64,000 nucleotides of DNA, taken from contig OY755251.1 of assembly GCA_963576725.1 (NCBI GenBank), positions 38,634,048 to 38,698,047 on the forward strand, read 5' to 3'. This stretch comes from Azorinus chamasolen. Lineage: Eukaryota; Mollusca; Bivalvia; Cardiida; Solecurtidae. The translations under genes and the position numbers were made by a program. Within the stretch, counting starts at the first letter, position 1. Each line of letters starts with the position of its first letter. The notes below the pieces were generated by a model that had not been told where the DNA came from, ran no database searches, and was given only the letters and a program-made list of their open reading frames with translations. Of this stretch, positions 45,716-55,890 are shown one piece after another.

Positions 45716-46405
45716 CAGATACCTCCGCCACCTCGTCTCTGAAGCAGATACATCCGACACCTCGTCTCTGAAGCAGATACCTCCGCCACCTCGTCTCTGA
45801 GTCGGATACCTCCGACACCTCGTCTCTGAAGCAGATACCTCCGACACCTCGTCTCTGAAGCAGATACCTGCGACACCTCGTCTCTGAAGCAGATACCTGC
45901 GACACCTCGTCTCTGAAGCAGATACCTGCGACACCTCGTCTCTGAAGCAGATACCTCCGCCACCTCGTCTCTGAGTCAAATACCTCCGACACCTCGTCTC
46001 TGAGTCAGATACCTCCGACACCTCTTCTCTGAAGCAGATACCTCCGACACCTCGTCTCTGAAGCAGATACCTCCACCACCTCGTCTCTGAGTCAGATACC
46101 TCCGACACCTCGTCTCTGAGTCAGATACCTCCGACACCTCGTCTCTGAGTCAGATACCTCCGACACCTCGTCTCTGAGTCGGATACCTCCGACACCTCGT
46201 CTCTGAGTCTGATACCTCCGACACCTCGTCTCTGAGTCGGATACCTCCGACACCTCGTCTCTGAGTCGGATACCTCCGACACCTCGTCTCTGAAGCAGAT
46301 ACCTCCGCCACCTCGTCTCTGAAGCAGATACCTGCGACACCTCGTCTCTGAAGCAGATACCTGCGACACCTCGTCTCTGAAGCAGATACCTCCGACACCT
46401 CGCGT
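45716..46405. repeat. 29-bp satellite, about 24 units
   Basis: Unit CTCGTCTCTGAAGCAGATAC plus CTCCGACAC. Variants (GAGTCGG/GAGTCAG for GAAGCAG; CTGCGAC; CTCCGCC) cluster, so blocks were copied together. The minus strand has no stop triplet; the MSEVSDSETR-type frames (up to 157 codons) are artefacts. Confidence 0.97.
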
Positions 46406-46429
46406 CTCTATTTACTCCAAAGTAGTTTA

Positions 46430-46935
46430 ACCCTCTACTCCATGAATATCCATGGAAGAAATAATGACTGCATGAATATTAATTAAATTAAATTTTATAA
46501 TGGCATAATTATGAACACAGGAATGTTTGGCCATGGCAGAAATTGTAGAGTCATATATATATTGTTTCGTAATGGCAAAATTATGAACACATTAACCCAT
46601 TCCCTCATATTGATGCCGTTTGACGCCTCTGTAAAAGTCACTTTTTGAAAAATGCAAATGCTCTGTTTATCACATTGTCCAAAACTACACAATTCTAAAT
46701 GTTATATTTTTGCTAGTAAATACTCCTTTTTGGTAGATTTACTCAAAGAGATTCAGACTAAAAATAGCCTATGAGGGAACGGGTTAATTTTTTGGCCATG
46801 GCAGAAACTGTAGAATGTTTCATTATCAAACAAAATAGACCTTGATCAGATCGCTTCTACAGAAGCCATCTGATCTGGTGCTACTGTGTTTGCAAAGGCA
46901 TAGAAAGGCATATTTATGGAGTAAAGAATTAAGCG
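46430..46935. mobile_element. HP1 long-form copy split by an HP2 insertion
   Basis: HP1 left part 46430-46591 (with GTTTGGCCATGGCAGAAAT and an internal repeat of ATTATGAACACA), HP2 at 46592-46787, then HP1 continues TTTTTTGGCCATGGCAGAAA with its hairpin (46842-46902) to AAAGAATTAA. Confidence 0.8.
46592..46787. mobile_element. HP2 copy, 196 bp, TTAA at both ends, inside HP1
   Basis: TTAACCCATTCCCTCA at 46592, GAACGGGTTAA to 46787. Being inside a different TTAA-ended element, it shows that HP2 targets TTAA. One inner arm is shortened. Confidence 0.87.
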
Positions 46936-47274
46936 GGTACCATTTCTGACAACATGAAAAAAATGTTAAAAAATATGTAATAGTTTCCATGTATAGGTGT
47001 TGAGATATTTGCTAAAATTTACAGAAAAAGCACTTAAGACCTTTTTGCAAAAACGTCCTATATCAGGATTTATGTTCGTGAAATATAATTTGCTGTTGTT
47101 GAAAGCTGCTAGCAGCTGCACTTTCTCATGTTCTTTTTCCCATACTAAATGGGTTTCTCTTATTTACTAGTGAGTGGTATTGAATTTCATCACTTTAGAT
47201 ACAATATGTATCGGGCAATGGTGTCAGGTATTCTCGGAATAAAACATTGATACTGTAGTATCCCTAAATATTCA
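46936..47274. other. Unassigned sequence
   Basis: No repeat family. 47180-47215 (GAATTTCATCACTTTAGATA) recurs at about 47811-47830 in slightly changed form, in the same context. Confidence 0.4.
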
Positions 47275-47463
47275 CAGAGCTTCAGATAAGATGAGTAAAT
47301 TAAAATATTTTCAAGTATAACTTCTTTATTTCTCCACCAAACCCTATGTTGTGACTACTCTTTAGAATCTTCTCTATGAGACGATTCTAGAGTGGTCACA
47401 ACATAGGGTTTGGTGGAGAAATGATGCTTTTAGTATTTGAGTACGCACAGGTATCTGTAGCTC
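47275..47463. mobile_element. HP3 copy inside HP7
   Basis: CAGAGCTTCAGATAAGATG to GTATCTGTAGCTC. Arms from CCAAACCCTATGTTGTGAC meet at CTCTATGAGACG. HP7 ends flank it (CTAAATATTCA left; TATTTAGACAAACTTAGGC right). Confidence 0.85.
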
Positions 47464-47945
47464 AGTATTTAGACAAACTTAGGCAAAAAATGCAGACTCA
47501 GATCAAACTGCTAATTAAGGAACAGTTTGATCAGGGTCTACACGATTTGCAACTAATTCAGTCCGATTTAAAGTTATCGAAATGGTGCCATATTGACTTC
47601 GATAAATAAGTGCAGACTTAGATCAATCTTCTCTTGAAGGATGAGATTGACTGATCAGAGTCTACACTAATTGCTACTAATTGTCAGTCTAATTGAAAGT
47701 TATCAAAATTGTACAAAATTGTCTTCTCGGCTTTTCAATTTGGTGGCAGTTGGGAATTTGTTGTCCGAATATTTAGGGAAATTTGGGTAACTACTACTGT
47801 GAAGTATAATGGAATTTCATCACTTTGGATACACTATGTATCAGGCAATGATGTCAGAATTTTTTCTTACTCTAAGCATTTGGACAGACAATCATCCCTC
47901 TCCATGAGCTGGTAAATAATATCTGAAATATATACCTGAAATACC
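47464..47945. mobile_element. HP7 copies, partly duplicated
   Basis: Two successive HP7 hairpins (47485-47545 and 47608-47670), each followed by the TCAGTCYRATTTAAAGTTAT segment. Confidence 0.65.
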
Positions 47946-47953
47946 CTAAATAT

Positions 47954-48450
47954 TAGAGGTGTAACAATAGGTCAAACTATCGAGCTATCGCACTAGTTGA
48001 GCTTGCAATAGTAATAGATCGATAGTAATTCTGACTATCGAGAACTATCGCCAATAGTTCAACAATCGATAGTAAAATTTCCATAGTTTACTTCAGTACA
48101 GTGGAAACACTTATTGATCATATGAAAAGAAAACATCCATCTCTAATTTGAGTCTACCCTGTTTGCAAAGATATGAAAACATGTTTGTTTATACCATATA
48201 AATGGTTAAATGACATACATATGTATTTGTGTTGCTTTGTGTGCTGTTTTTATAATTATAGAGACCAGAAGGCTGATTTTAAGTGTTGATCTAGTCATTT
48301 TGATTTGCTACCCTTCTCTTATAAGTTTAAGAAGAAAACTATTGTGATAGTATTGCAATAGTTTCTAAACTATTGCAATAGTTTCGTGATAGTATTTTGA
48401 CTATCGCAATACTGTCGTGATAGTCATTTTGGCCTCAATAGTCATCCCTA
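47954..48450. mobile_element. hAT-type non-autonomous element, 497 bp, perfect 8-bp duplication
   Basis: Ends TAGAGGTGTAACAATAG and CTATT-type mirror (CAATAGTCATCCCTA). CTAAATAT is directly repeated at 47946-47953 and 48451-48458. Subterminal regions are packed with ACTATCG/CGATAGT motifs, as in hAT transposase-binding regions. An HP1-like arm (GAGTCTACCCTGTTTGCAAA) lies inside. It is inserted in the terminus of an HP7 copy, whose sequence continues at 48459. Confidence 0.92.
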
Positions 48451-48750
48451 CTAAATATACACCCAATCACCCCCCTCGATGAGTTTGTAAAGCCAAATAA
48501 GTCAACTTGGCACTGTTTTATGACATAGAAGCAAAAAGTGCAGACCCTTCTGGATCTATTTGATCTGGCTCTGCACAGTTTGCATAAGTTTGTCAGAATA
48601 CTGGGTGTGCTGGCTTTCAAAATGTCTTAAGGAGTGATCAGAACATTTTGATTTAATGGAGACCTGATGATTTTAGTATTTGACTACGCACGTTTATCCG
48701 TTACTCTGTACTCAGTACTTTCTCAAGAGCTTGAATGAATCAGAACACAG

Positions 48751-48923
48751 CAGAGTTCCAGATAAGATGCGTACATTCAACATTTTGTTCTCACCAAACC
48801 CGTTACTGTGACCACTCTTTAGAATCATCTTCGAGACGTTTCTAAAGAGTGGTCACAGTATAGGGTTTGGTGGAGAAATGGCGGTTCTAGTATTCAGGTA
48901 CACACCTTTATTCTGTAGCCCTG
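48751..48923. mobile_element. HP3 copy
   Basis: CAGAGTTCCAGATAAGATGC to TATTCTGTAGCCCTG, with arms around CATCTTCGAGACG. 48459-48750 before it is HP7-derived (hairpin TGCAGACCCTTCTGG near 48539) and unassigned. Confidence 0.83.
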
Positions 48924-49062
48924 AGAAAGTAAAAATTTGCAACTGATAAGAGTTAAACCCTTTACTCAATAAATACCCCTTTCTATGCCTTTGCAAACAC
49001 AGTAGATCAAGATTAGATAGCTGCTGTTAGAACGTTCTGATCAGTGTCTGCTTTGCTTGTTG

Positions 49063-49363
49063 TGTCACCTGCCGAGAGGCAGTGTGTCACTTAGGGATCA
49101 CTTTTCCGTCGTTTGTCTGTCTGTCTGTCTGTCTGTCACACTTTCTTTTTTTGGCTGTAATTTCTAAACTAATCATAATAGAGATTTCAAATTTCACATT
49201 TGTCTTCCTCTCATTGAGGACCATTGATGTAACTAAGGTCCATCACTCTGAATGCAATACATTTTGAGTTATTCCCCTTTGTTCTAATTTCACTCCAGCA
49301 TATTACCAGTTTTTGTGTCAGCTGCTGCAGGTGACACATGTGTTCCTTCGAACACTCTTGTTT
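49063..49363 (+). mobile_element. Short pearl/Helentron-type element, one core
   Basis: Starts TGTCACCTGCCGAGAGGCAG, GTCTGTCTGTCTGTC tract, a single ~150-bp core, then CTGCAGGTGACACATGTG and ACACTCTTGTTT. The start and end GTCACCTGC/GCAGGTGAC are mirror images. Confidence 0.82.
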
Positions 49364-49439
49364 ATAAAATAATATAGATTATGATTCTGCTGTTTCTGTC
49401 ATGGCCAAACATTCATGTGCCGTTATACAAATTAATCTA

Positions 49440-49759
49440 CAGCTGAACTTCGATACCTCGAACTTCAAGGGACCATACAAATTTGTTAGCAATAACAGAA
49501 GTTTGAGTTATCCAATTTCTAATCTGGACAATTTCCCAAGTTAACAGCTTAATGCAGGTCTAAAGTAATGCTGAAAGCTCCAATAGGAGCTTTCAGCATT
49601 ACTTTAGACCTGCATTAAGCTGTCACTTGTGTTTCTAAATATGCCTAGTCATACATGTTGGAGCAATTCTGTATTGTAAGTTTTGGAAGGACAGAACTGT
49701 TAGTTCAAGTTATCCTGAAGTTTGAATTATCCGAGTTCCAAGATCTGGAAGTTGAACTG
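49440..49759. mobile_element. HP6-like, TA-flanked element, 320 bp
   Basis: CAGCTGAACTTCGATACCTC at the left and GATCTGGAAGTTGAACTG at the right, TA on both sides. The inner hairpin from GCTTAATGCAGGTCTAAAG to its mirror has apex GCTCCAATAGGAGC and nearly perfect arms. Confidence 0.85.
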
Positions 49760-49910
49760 TAATAGGTATTCTTACATGGATACTGGTGGGGTAAAGGGTT
49801 GAGCAGGTCGCATGTTTCACACTCTGAGAAAAGTTCATCCTATAATCCTTTTTAAAATGCCGGGATTTGCCAAATGGAATAATCCATCATTGTTTAATAG
49901 TCTATTCAAG

Positions 49911-50160
49911 TTAACCCTTTCTTTCCTATAAACGCCTTTTCACGCATTTGCAAACAGAGTAGACTCAGATCAGATGGCTCCTATAGGAGCCGTCTGATCA
50001 GGGTCTGCTCTGTTTGCCAATGAAATTTGATAGATCTGTTTCTTTTCTTTCTATAAAGGCTACAATGTTCCATCTTCCATATTTCATTATAACTATTTTG
50101 TCAATGAATATTCAGTAGGTATTGAAATTTGAAATAAACACATAACAGGGAAAGGGTTAA
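49911..50160 (+). mobile_element. HP1 reference copy, exactly 250 bp with both TTAA
   Basis: TTAACCCTTTCTTTCC at 49911-49926 and GGGAAAGGGTTAA to 50160. Hairpin at 49949-50018 with GCTCCTATAGGAGC at the apex and an A opposite A mismatch (CCAGAT against ATCAGG). TTAA duplication and CCC-type ends point to a piggyBac-like mobilising enzyme (inference). No coding capacity. Confidence 0.92.
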
Positions 50161-50808
50161 CAGGATGTAATTTGTGAGAGGATTTTCAATGGCAAACAGT
50201 GTAGACCCTTCATGAGCCCTCTGATCTGGTTCTACACTGTTTACAAATGCCAGTGTACTCGGCTCCTGCATTCAGAAGGTTTCTTTTAAAGAAGTGTTTG
50301 CAAAGTTTTTAAATTTGGTTAACAGCATTGAGACACTTTAAATGTCATACAGGAAAAGGGTTAGAGAGAAGAAAAAAAATATGAAGACACCACTCAGACA
50401 AATGGAGTACATGACACTTTAAATGCCTTCTGGGTATAATGTAACATCGTAGGGACTACCTTATTTACTTTAAGTATTCTGACAGATTAACTTAGGCAAA
50501 TAGTTCAGTCAGAGATCAAACGGCGCCTTAAGGGGTGGCACTATTTTACCATATATAACTACCCTATGCAAACAGTGCAGACCCGGATCAAACAGCTCCT
50601 GCTGGAGCAGTTTGATCTGGATCTACACAATTTGCTACTGTCAGTCTGATTCAATATATTGCCAATTTAAATTTGCATGACACTTCCAATACTTTCCTGT
50701 TTAAGTCATGCAAATATGTTTTGTTTCTCAATCCTTTGATTGCAAATTGATGCACACAGGGATAAGAGGTCTCATCTGATCAGGGTCTTTCAAAAGTCTT
50801 TAGAAACT
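50161..50808. mobile_element. HP5 fragment, unassigned gap, HP7 copy
   Basis: 50195-50245 is a shortened HP5 hairpin. 50463-50680 is HP7 with a clean hairpin at 50574-50633 (apex GCTCCTGCTGGAGC). 50250-50460 and 50690-50800 are unassigned. Confidence 0.6.
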
Positions 50809-51113
50809 TAACCCTTACAGTGTGGGACACAAGTCGCTAATTTCCTTTGCAAACAGTATATACACAGATGAGAGTGCTCCTAGAGGAGCTAGCTACACTC
50901 CTAGAGGAGCCCTCTCATCAGCATCTGCACTGTTTGTCATGTTACACTTTACTTTAGACAAAATCCCTACATATTCACCATAAGCTTGATCTGTTTGAAT
51001 TTTGGAATAGTCCATTTGAAAATTTAGTGTTGTAAGGGTTAAATGCTTTCATACTGCATGGTCTGCACCGTTAAACAATGAGGGACCATTCCATGTAAAC
51101 ATTTCAGCGTTAA
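50809..51113. mobile_element. HP5 copy, 305 bp, TTAA at both ends
   Basis: TTAACCCTTACAGTG at 50809 to CAGCGTTAA. The apex segment is duplicated (GAGTGCTCCTAGAGGAGC, then CTCCTAGAGGAGCCCTCTC). Confidence 0.82.
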
Positions 51114-51509
51114 CTCACTGCCAAATATTGTCATCTGCAAAATCTGTCTTCTACAATTTCCGTTTGTTTAATTTTCTGCCCTTTTCTTTGAAAAAACCCA
51201 ACATTAACATAGTAACAAACAGTTGGAATCCTCATGAGACCTCAAGATACTTTGCGTCTCATCTGGATCCAAATGTTTGCATAGTTAATCAGATGTGACA
51301 TTGACAGCAGAAGAGTTAAAAGGGCTGAGAGAGTTTAGTTCAAGCTTTATGCACTTAAAACATCTCAAGGTCACATCTTAGAAATACAGTTGAACTTCAA
51401 TATCTCAACATCGGATAACTTGAACTTCAATATCTCAACATCGGATAACTTGAACTTCAGGATTATTTAAAGTTAAAGTTTGGTTCTTCTAAAATGTACT
51501 ATACAGAAT
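51114..51509. mobile_element. HP4 hairpin and a 30-bp duplication
   Basis: 51212-51285 is HP4. 51388-51447 repeats GAACTTCAATATCTCAACAT plus CGGATAACTT twice, within a Tigger-like end (CAGTTGAACTTCAATATCTC at 51386). Confidence 0.65.
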
Positions 51510-52115
51510 TCACACAGCTCATCAAGATGACTTCACACTGTTTGACATATCAATAGGATGACTTCACATTGTTTGACACCTTATCAGGCAATTTTGTTTG
51601 ACCTCATCAGGATGATTTCACACTGTTTGGCCTCGTCAGAATGACTTCACACTGTTTGACATCTCATCAGGATGACTTCACAGTTTGACATCTCATCAGG
51701 ATGACTTCACACTGACATCTCATCAGGATGACTTCACACTGTTTGACATCTCATCAGGATGACTTCACACTGACATCTCATCAGGATGACTTCACACTGT
51801 TTGACATCTCATCAGGATGACTTCACACTGTTTGACATCTCGTCAGGATGACTTCACACTGTTTGACATCTCATCAGGATGACACCACACTGTTTGACAC
51901 CTCATCAGGGTGACTTCACATTGTTTGACATCTCATCAGGATGACTTCACACTGACATTTCAATAGAATGACTTCACACTGTTTGACACCTCATCAGGAT
52001 GACTTCACATTGTATGACATCTCATCAGGATGACTTCACACTGACATTTCAATAGAATGACGTCACACTGTTTGGTATCTCATCAGGATGACTTCAAACT
52101 ATTTGACATGCTGCT
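51510..52115. repeat. ~30-bp tandem array, about 20 units, HP4-derived
   Basis: Unit CATCTCATCAGGATGACTTC plus ACACTGTTTGA, with some units lacking TGTTTGA. It is the closing HP4 arm (TCTCATCAGGAT, CTGTTTGACA) repeated. Confidence 0.95.
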
Positions 52116-52297
52116 AAGTTTTTGAAGAAAAATGGGAAATAGCAACAACAAATATTTAGAATGTGGCAGAAACGATATTTACAGACATCACTTGAATGTG
52201 GGAATTGAGTGTACTGGCATTTGAAAACACGTCTGTACTGTTTGCCATTCCAAATCCTCAAGCAAAGTTAAGTATCCATACTCTATTGGCTCTATAA

Positions 52298-52534
52298 CCC
52301 TTTACCTACTTTTTAATGTCTTTGGAAACAGAGTAGACCCAGATGAGATTGCTCCTGAATATTCATGGGCAAAAAAGTTATAATGAAATGTGGAAGATTG
52401 TAGTCATTTTAGAAACTAAAGAAACAGAGCAAACAGAGCAGACCCTGATCCTATATGACCCTATGGGAGAGGTCTGATCTGGGTCTACTCTGATTGCAAA
52501 TGCGTGAAAAGGCATTTATATGAAGGAAAGGGTT
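52298..52534. mobile_element. HP1 copy with rearranged interior
   Basis: TAACCCTTTACC at 52298 to GGAAAGGGTTAA at 52534. The order is opening arm, HP1 3' body inverted (ATTCATGGGCAAAAAAGTTA), then a full reverse hairpin. Confidence 0.7.
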
Positions 52535-52949
52535 AAAACATTTTGCTTACTGATGTCCGCTCATATTTATCTGCTTCAAAATGGATTTTTAAAACATTTC
52601 TCATCATAACCTGATCAGAAAGTCAAATAGTTTGGACCCTGATAAGATAAAAAGTTACTTGGCATCAAATCTGGAAGCAATCACTAAATTACCTGTAGCA
52701 TACTAAGATTAACACATTAATACGATCGGCAGTAAATATTTATTTTGCAGCTATCATTAAACTGTCAAATGTAGATTTCATATGGTATATCCGAATTACC
52801 CTTATTTTTCGTACTTTGGGAAATAGTGGAGAACCTACAGGAGCCTTTTGATCAGGGTCTGCAAATAGTGGAGAACCTACAGGAGCCTTTTGATCAGGGT
52901 CTGCACTTTTGATCAGGGTCTGCACTATCTGCTTCTATGTTAGTATAAT
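52535..52949. repeat. Unassigned sequence and a 41-bp duplication
   Basis: AATAGTGGAGAACCTACAGG plus AGCCTTTTGATCAGGGTCTGC occurs twice (52823-52904), with a third partial copy. It is an HP7/HP1-type closing arm duplicated. Confidence 0.7.
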
Positions 52950-53166
52950 TTAATCCATTCCCTCATAGGCTATTTTTAGATCCAACCTCTGAATAAATCT
53001 ACCAAAAAGGAGCATTTATTAGAGGAAAGGGAAATTCTAGAATTGTGTAGTGTTGACACCATTGTGATAAATAGAGCATTTGCTCCTATGGAGCAAATGC
53101 TCTATTTATCACAATGGTTTCAAAAACTGACTTTTACAGGGGCGTCAATATGAGGGAATGGGTTAA
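52950..53166. mobile_element. HP2 copy, 217 bp with TTAA at both ends
   Basis: TTAATCCATTCCCTCA at 52950 to GGAATGGGTTAA at 53166. Apex GCTCCTATGGAGC. Confidence 0.9.
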
Positions 53167-53675
53167 AGGCATCAGAATGATACTAAAATGATTTATGCAG
53201 CTTTATAAACCAGAGGAGAGAGGAGATTGGATGTCCAAATATTTAGGGTAGTTAACTTTTTGTCCGCCAGCAACGAAACTGATTACCAGTGCAAACGGGT
53301 TGAATCCAGATGAGACGCAGCCGAATGCGGCATCTTATCAGGGTCCAAACTGTTTGAAACTTTGACCAAAATGTAGTCAAAGCAATATATGAGAGTAATT
53401 TCATTTTAAGAATAAATTGAAGCAAACAACAATGTTTGAAGCTAAAAATTACTTGGCGTGTAAAGAGTTAATGTAATGGTGTTTTACCTACATGTGCGAT
53501 GAAACGATATGAATGGCCAACTTTATTACTGGATTATGGCTTATTTTATATACAGGACTCCATTAATTCCATTTTGAATGCTAATTCTTTTTAAAGTTGA
53601 TTGGCCCATTAGATTGGCCCATTATTGTTAAAAAAAATTAAGTGTCTGTTTATTATGAATGTGTGTTAATTTTGA
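53167..53675. other. HP7 end, HP4 hairpin, unassigned
   Basis: 53180-53252 is the HP7 right end (GATTGGATGTCCAAATATTTAGGGTA). 53300-53357 is HP4 (AATCCAGATGAGACGCAG...GCATCTTATCAGGGTC). 53360-53675 is unassigned. Confidence 0.55.
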
Positions 53676-53679
53676 ATGA

Positions 53680-54036
53680 CAGACGGAGTAGACCCAGATC
53701 AGATAACCTCAATTAATCGTTTCTTTCACATAAACATATTTCCACGCATTTGCAAAAATCGTAGACACAAATCAGATGGCTCCTAAAGGATAGATAGATA
53801 GATAGATTTATTTCAATATCGAGCAACAAGACAATAGTTAACAACACATACATATTTTAAAATTATAACAATATAAAAATTAATAATAATAATGTTATAT
53901 GTGTTATGAACCATGTCAGTCACATCAATATCAAGGATGACACAAAAGAAGAGAAAATATTTCTCTTATTTCCGTTGTGGGCCGTCTGATCAGAGTCTGC
54001 CCTGTTTGCTAATGGAACCTAATAAATTAGACTTTC
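53680..54036 (+). mobile_element. HP1 copy split at its hairpin apex by a LINE tail
   Basis: Opening arm at 53756-53787 (CACAAATCAGATGGCTCC), the LINE fragment, then GGGCCGTCTGATCAGAGTC from 53980. The 3' half is short. Confidence 0.75.
53789..53980 (-). mobile_element. 3' end of a non-LTR retrotransposon, minus strand
   Basis: Read on the minus strand it ends with AATAAA (53807-53812) followed by (TCTA)n, here GATAGATAGATAGAT on the plus strand. That tail form is common in invertebrate LINEs. About 190 bp of 3' untranslated sequence remain. No reverse transcriptase is present, so the clade cannot be given. Confidence 0.7.
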
Positions 54037-54037
54037 A

Positions 54038-54118
54038 ATGACAAGTCTTCATGGAATAGACTGGCTTCGCGGATGCTCCACGCAGTCTATCTCATGAAGA
54101 CTTGTCATAATGCAGTCA
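54038..54118. mobile_element. 81-bp hairpin element
   Basis: ATGACAAGTCTTCATG (54038-54053) and its exact reverse (54103-54118), with an inner ATAGACTG/CAGTCTAT stem and a 19-nt loop. A single copy in the window; it may be a small MITE. Confidence 0.8.
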
Positions 54119-54254
54119 AACCTATATATGGACACTGAACTTGATGGCCATGGCATAAACAGTAGAATCAAATATGTATTATATATTGTAAGCAAAAACA
54201 GCAGATCCTAATCAGACGGCTCCTGGGTCTACTCTGTTTGCAAAGGCATAGAAT

Positions 54255-54487
54255 TTAACCCATTCCTCCATAGGCTATTTTTAGACCCAACCTCTTTGAA
54301 TGAATCTACCCAAAAGAAGCATTTACTAGAGATAAGTAAAAATTTTAGAATTTTGTAGTTCTGAAACCATTGTGATAAATAGAGCATTAATTTTGCTCAT
54401 GGAGCAAATGTTCTATTTATCACAATGGTTTCAAAAAGTGACTTTTATAGAGTTGTAGAAAAGCGTATTTATGGAGAAAAGGGTTAA
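54255..54487. mobile_element. HP2 copy, 233 bp with TTAA at both ends
   Basis: TTAACCCATTCCTCC at 54255 to AAAAGGGTTAA at 54487. The apex differs (TTAATTTTGCTCATGGAGCAA). The preceding 54119-54254 holds an HP1 half hairpin. Confidence 0.88.
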
Positions 54488-55270
54488 CACTATAATACAG
54501 TCAACAGTAAACATTTATTTTGCAGCAATCATTAAACTGTCAAGTTTAGATTGTATCCAGTGTGCTGCAGTACCTATATATGCAATAAAACTACATAAAC
54601 ACTGAACTTTATTACAGCGATATGACGTTTTTGCGCATTTTTTGTTAGTTGGTGCTTGGAAAAGTGGTGAATGTCTGGAAATTTCTTAACATATATCTTT
54701 AACCCTTCTCCCGCTGAACGCGACCTGATTGGTATTTGCAAACAGCTTTGCGCCAGATGAGATGTCAAAGTAACTCTGCTGTTTGACACTGATTAGTAGT
54801 TTCTCAAAAAACTCAATCGAATCGGAAGTTTTCAAAATGGCACCAGAACCAGATTTGAACCGGAGTAGTTCTTTACAGTGCAGGCCTTTTCTGTCATCGC
54901 CATGGGTCCATTAAAAAGATCCATTCCCAATGCAAAATAACATTTAACATTTTTCCCCGACTTTGGAAAAAAGTGTCAATATAAACCTAATACTGATTAA
55001 AATGCTAAAACAAAATGCAGAATAAGTTAAAATGGAACCAGAAATGCTTTCCAAATCATTGACTTTATGTGTGAAAATATTCCGAATTATTAAAATGCAT
55101 TTTCCCCAAAATTGCCTTCAGTGGGATAAGAGTTATAACAAAACCTCTAGCCTGATCAGTAATGCCATTTGTCTTTTCTTTACTTCATAAAAAAAAAACA
55201 TGATCAGAGAATGAAACCGTTTATGATCTTGATGAGACAGTTCAATTATTTGGCACCTTTGGATAACCTT
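54488..55270. other. HP4 hairpin remnant and unassigned sequence
   Basis: 54735-54790 is a worn HP4. 54800-55200 has no repeat. An AG at 54899-54900 is followed by 34 open codons but lacks a convincing donor and tract. Confidence 0.4.
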
Positions 55271-55523
55271 TTAACCCTTTCCCTCATATAAACATGTTTT
55301 CACACATTTGCAAACATAGCAGACCCAGATCAGATGGCTCCTGTAGGAACCATCTGATAAGGGTCTGCTCTGTTTGCTAATGGAATTTGAAAGATCTGTT
55401 TTCTTCAGTTTCTATAAAATGGCTTTAATATTCCACCTTACATATATTATTATAACTATTTTGTCCATGAATATTCAGTAGGTATTGAAATTTGGTCTAA
55501 ATATAGAACGGGGAATGAGTTAA
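55271..55523 (+). mobile_element. HP1 copy, 253 bp
   Basis: TTAACCCTTTCCCTCA at 55271, GGGAATGAGTTAA to 55523, hairpin at 55308-55377. It ends about 300 bp before the small exon. Confidence 0.9.
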
Positions 55524-55806
55524 AGTGATACAGTAGCAAATAAATAAGACCCTGATCAACCGGCTCTGTCAGAAGCCATTTGATCTGGTTCTGCACTATT
55601 TGCTCAAGTCTGTCCAAATACTGTTGGGTATGGGAAACGTGTGGTTCAAGAGGAGATGGGGAGTAATGTCCTGCTATGTATCTGTTTAGTGTTGAAAAGA
55701 AACAGAAAGAAATACTAATTTGAGACTTAATTCCAACAACAGGTGACAGTTATTTAGCATGAAGGGAGGTAACTGTAGCAGTCACAACTGATAACCAATG
55801 TCTGAA
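55524..55806. other. HP7 fragment and intron sequence before the exon
   Basis: 55540-55625 is an HP7-like hairpin and CAAATACTGTTGGGTATGGG end. 55630-55806 is repeat-free and leads into the exon's branch point and pyrimidine tract. Confidence 0.5.
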
Positions 55807-55819
55807 TTTTTTTTTTCAG

Positions 55820-55876
55820 GTAAACTGCCGAGGGTAACAGAAAAGTTTGAAGTACTTCCTTCCCAGCTGTTGAAAT
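55820..55876 (+). CDS. Small internal (cassette-type) coding exon of an unidentified host gene
   Basis: This is the only stretch that reads convincingly as an exon. Upstream are a run of ten T and CAG (acceptor AG at 55818-55819), with a CTGATAAC branch-point-like motif about 30 nt before it. Downstream is the strong donor GTAAGT at 55877. The exon is 57 nt. Two bases (GT) complete a split codon, 18 sense codons follow (KLPRVTEKFEVLPSQLLK), and one base (T) starts the next. Both flanking introns are therefore phase 1, and skipping the exon keeps the frame. The other two frames contain stops. The peptide is charged and amphipathic with no membrane segment or cysteine. I do not recognise the family. 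The exon overlaps none of the repeat families seen elsewhere in the window. Its isolation implies long flanking introns on the + strand. Inferred from splice signals and open frame only; no transcript evidence is visible. Confidence 0.6.
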
Positions 55877-55890
55877 GTAAGTACATGACT

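Larger units (their letters stand above)
48954..49801. mobile_element. HP1 copy interrupted by two other elements
   Basis: TTAAACCCTTTACTC at 48954 and hairpin to about 49057. A pearl-type element (49063-49363) follows, then HP1 interior ATAATATAGATTATGATTC to AAATTAAT, an HP6-type element (49440-49759), then the HP1 end TTCTTACATGGATAC to AAAGGGTTGA. Confidence 0.82.

Noticed and set aside
45635..46108. 157-codon minus-strand frame rich in Ser, Glu, Arg
   Set aside because: 29-bp satellite artefact; frames are open in all three phases.
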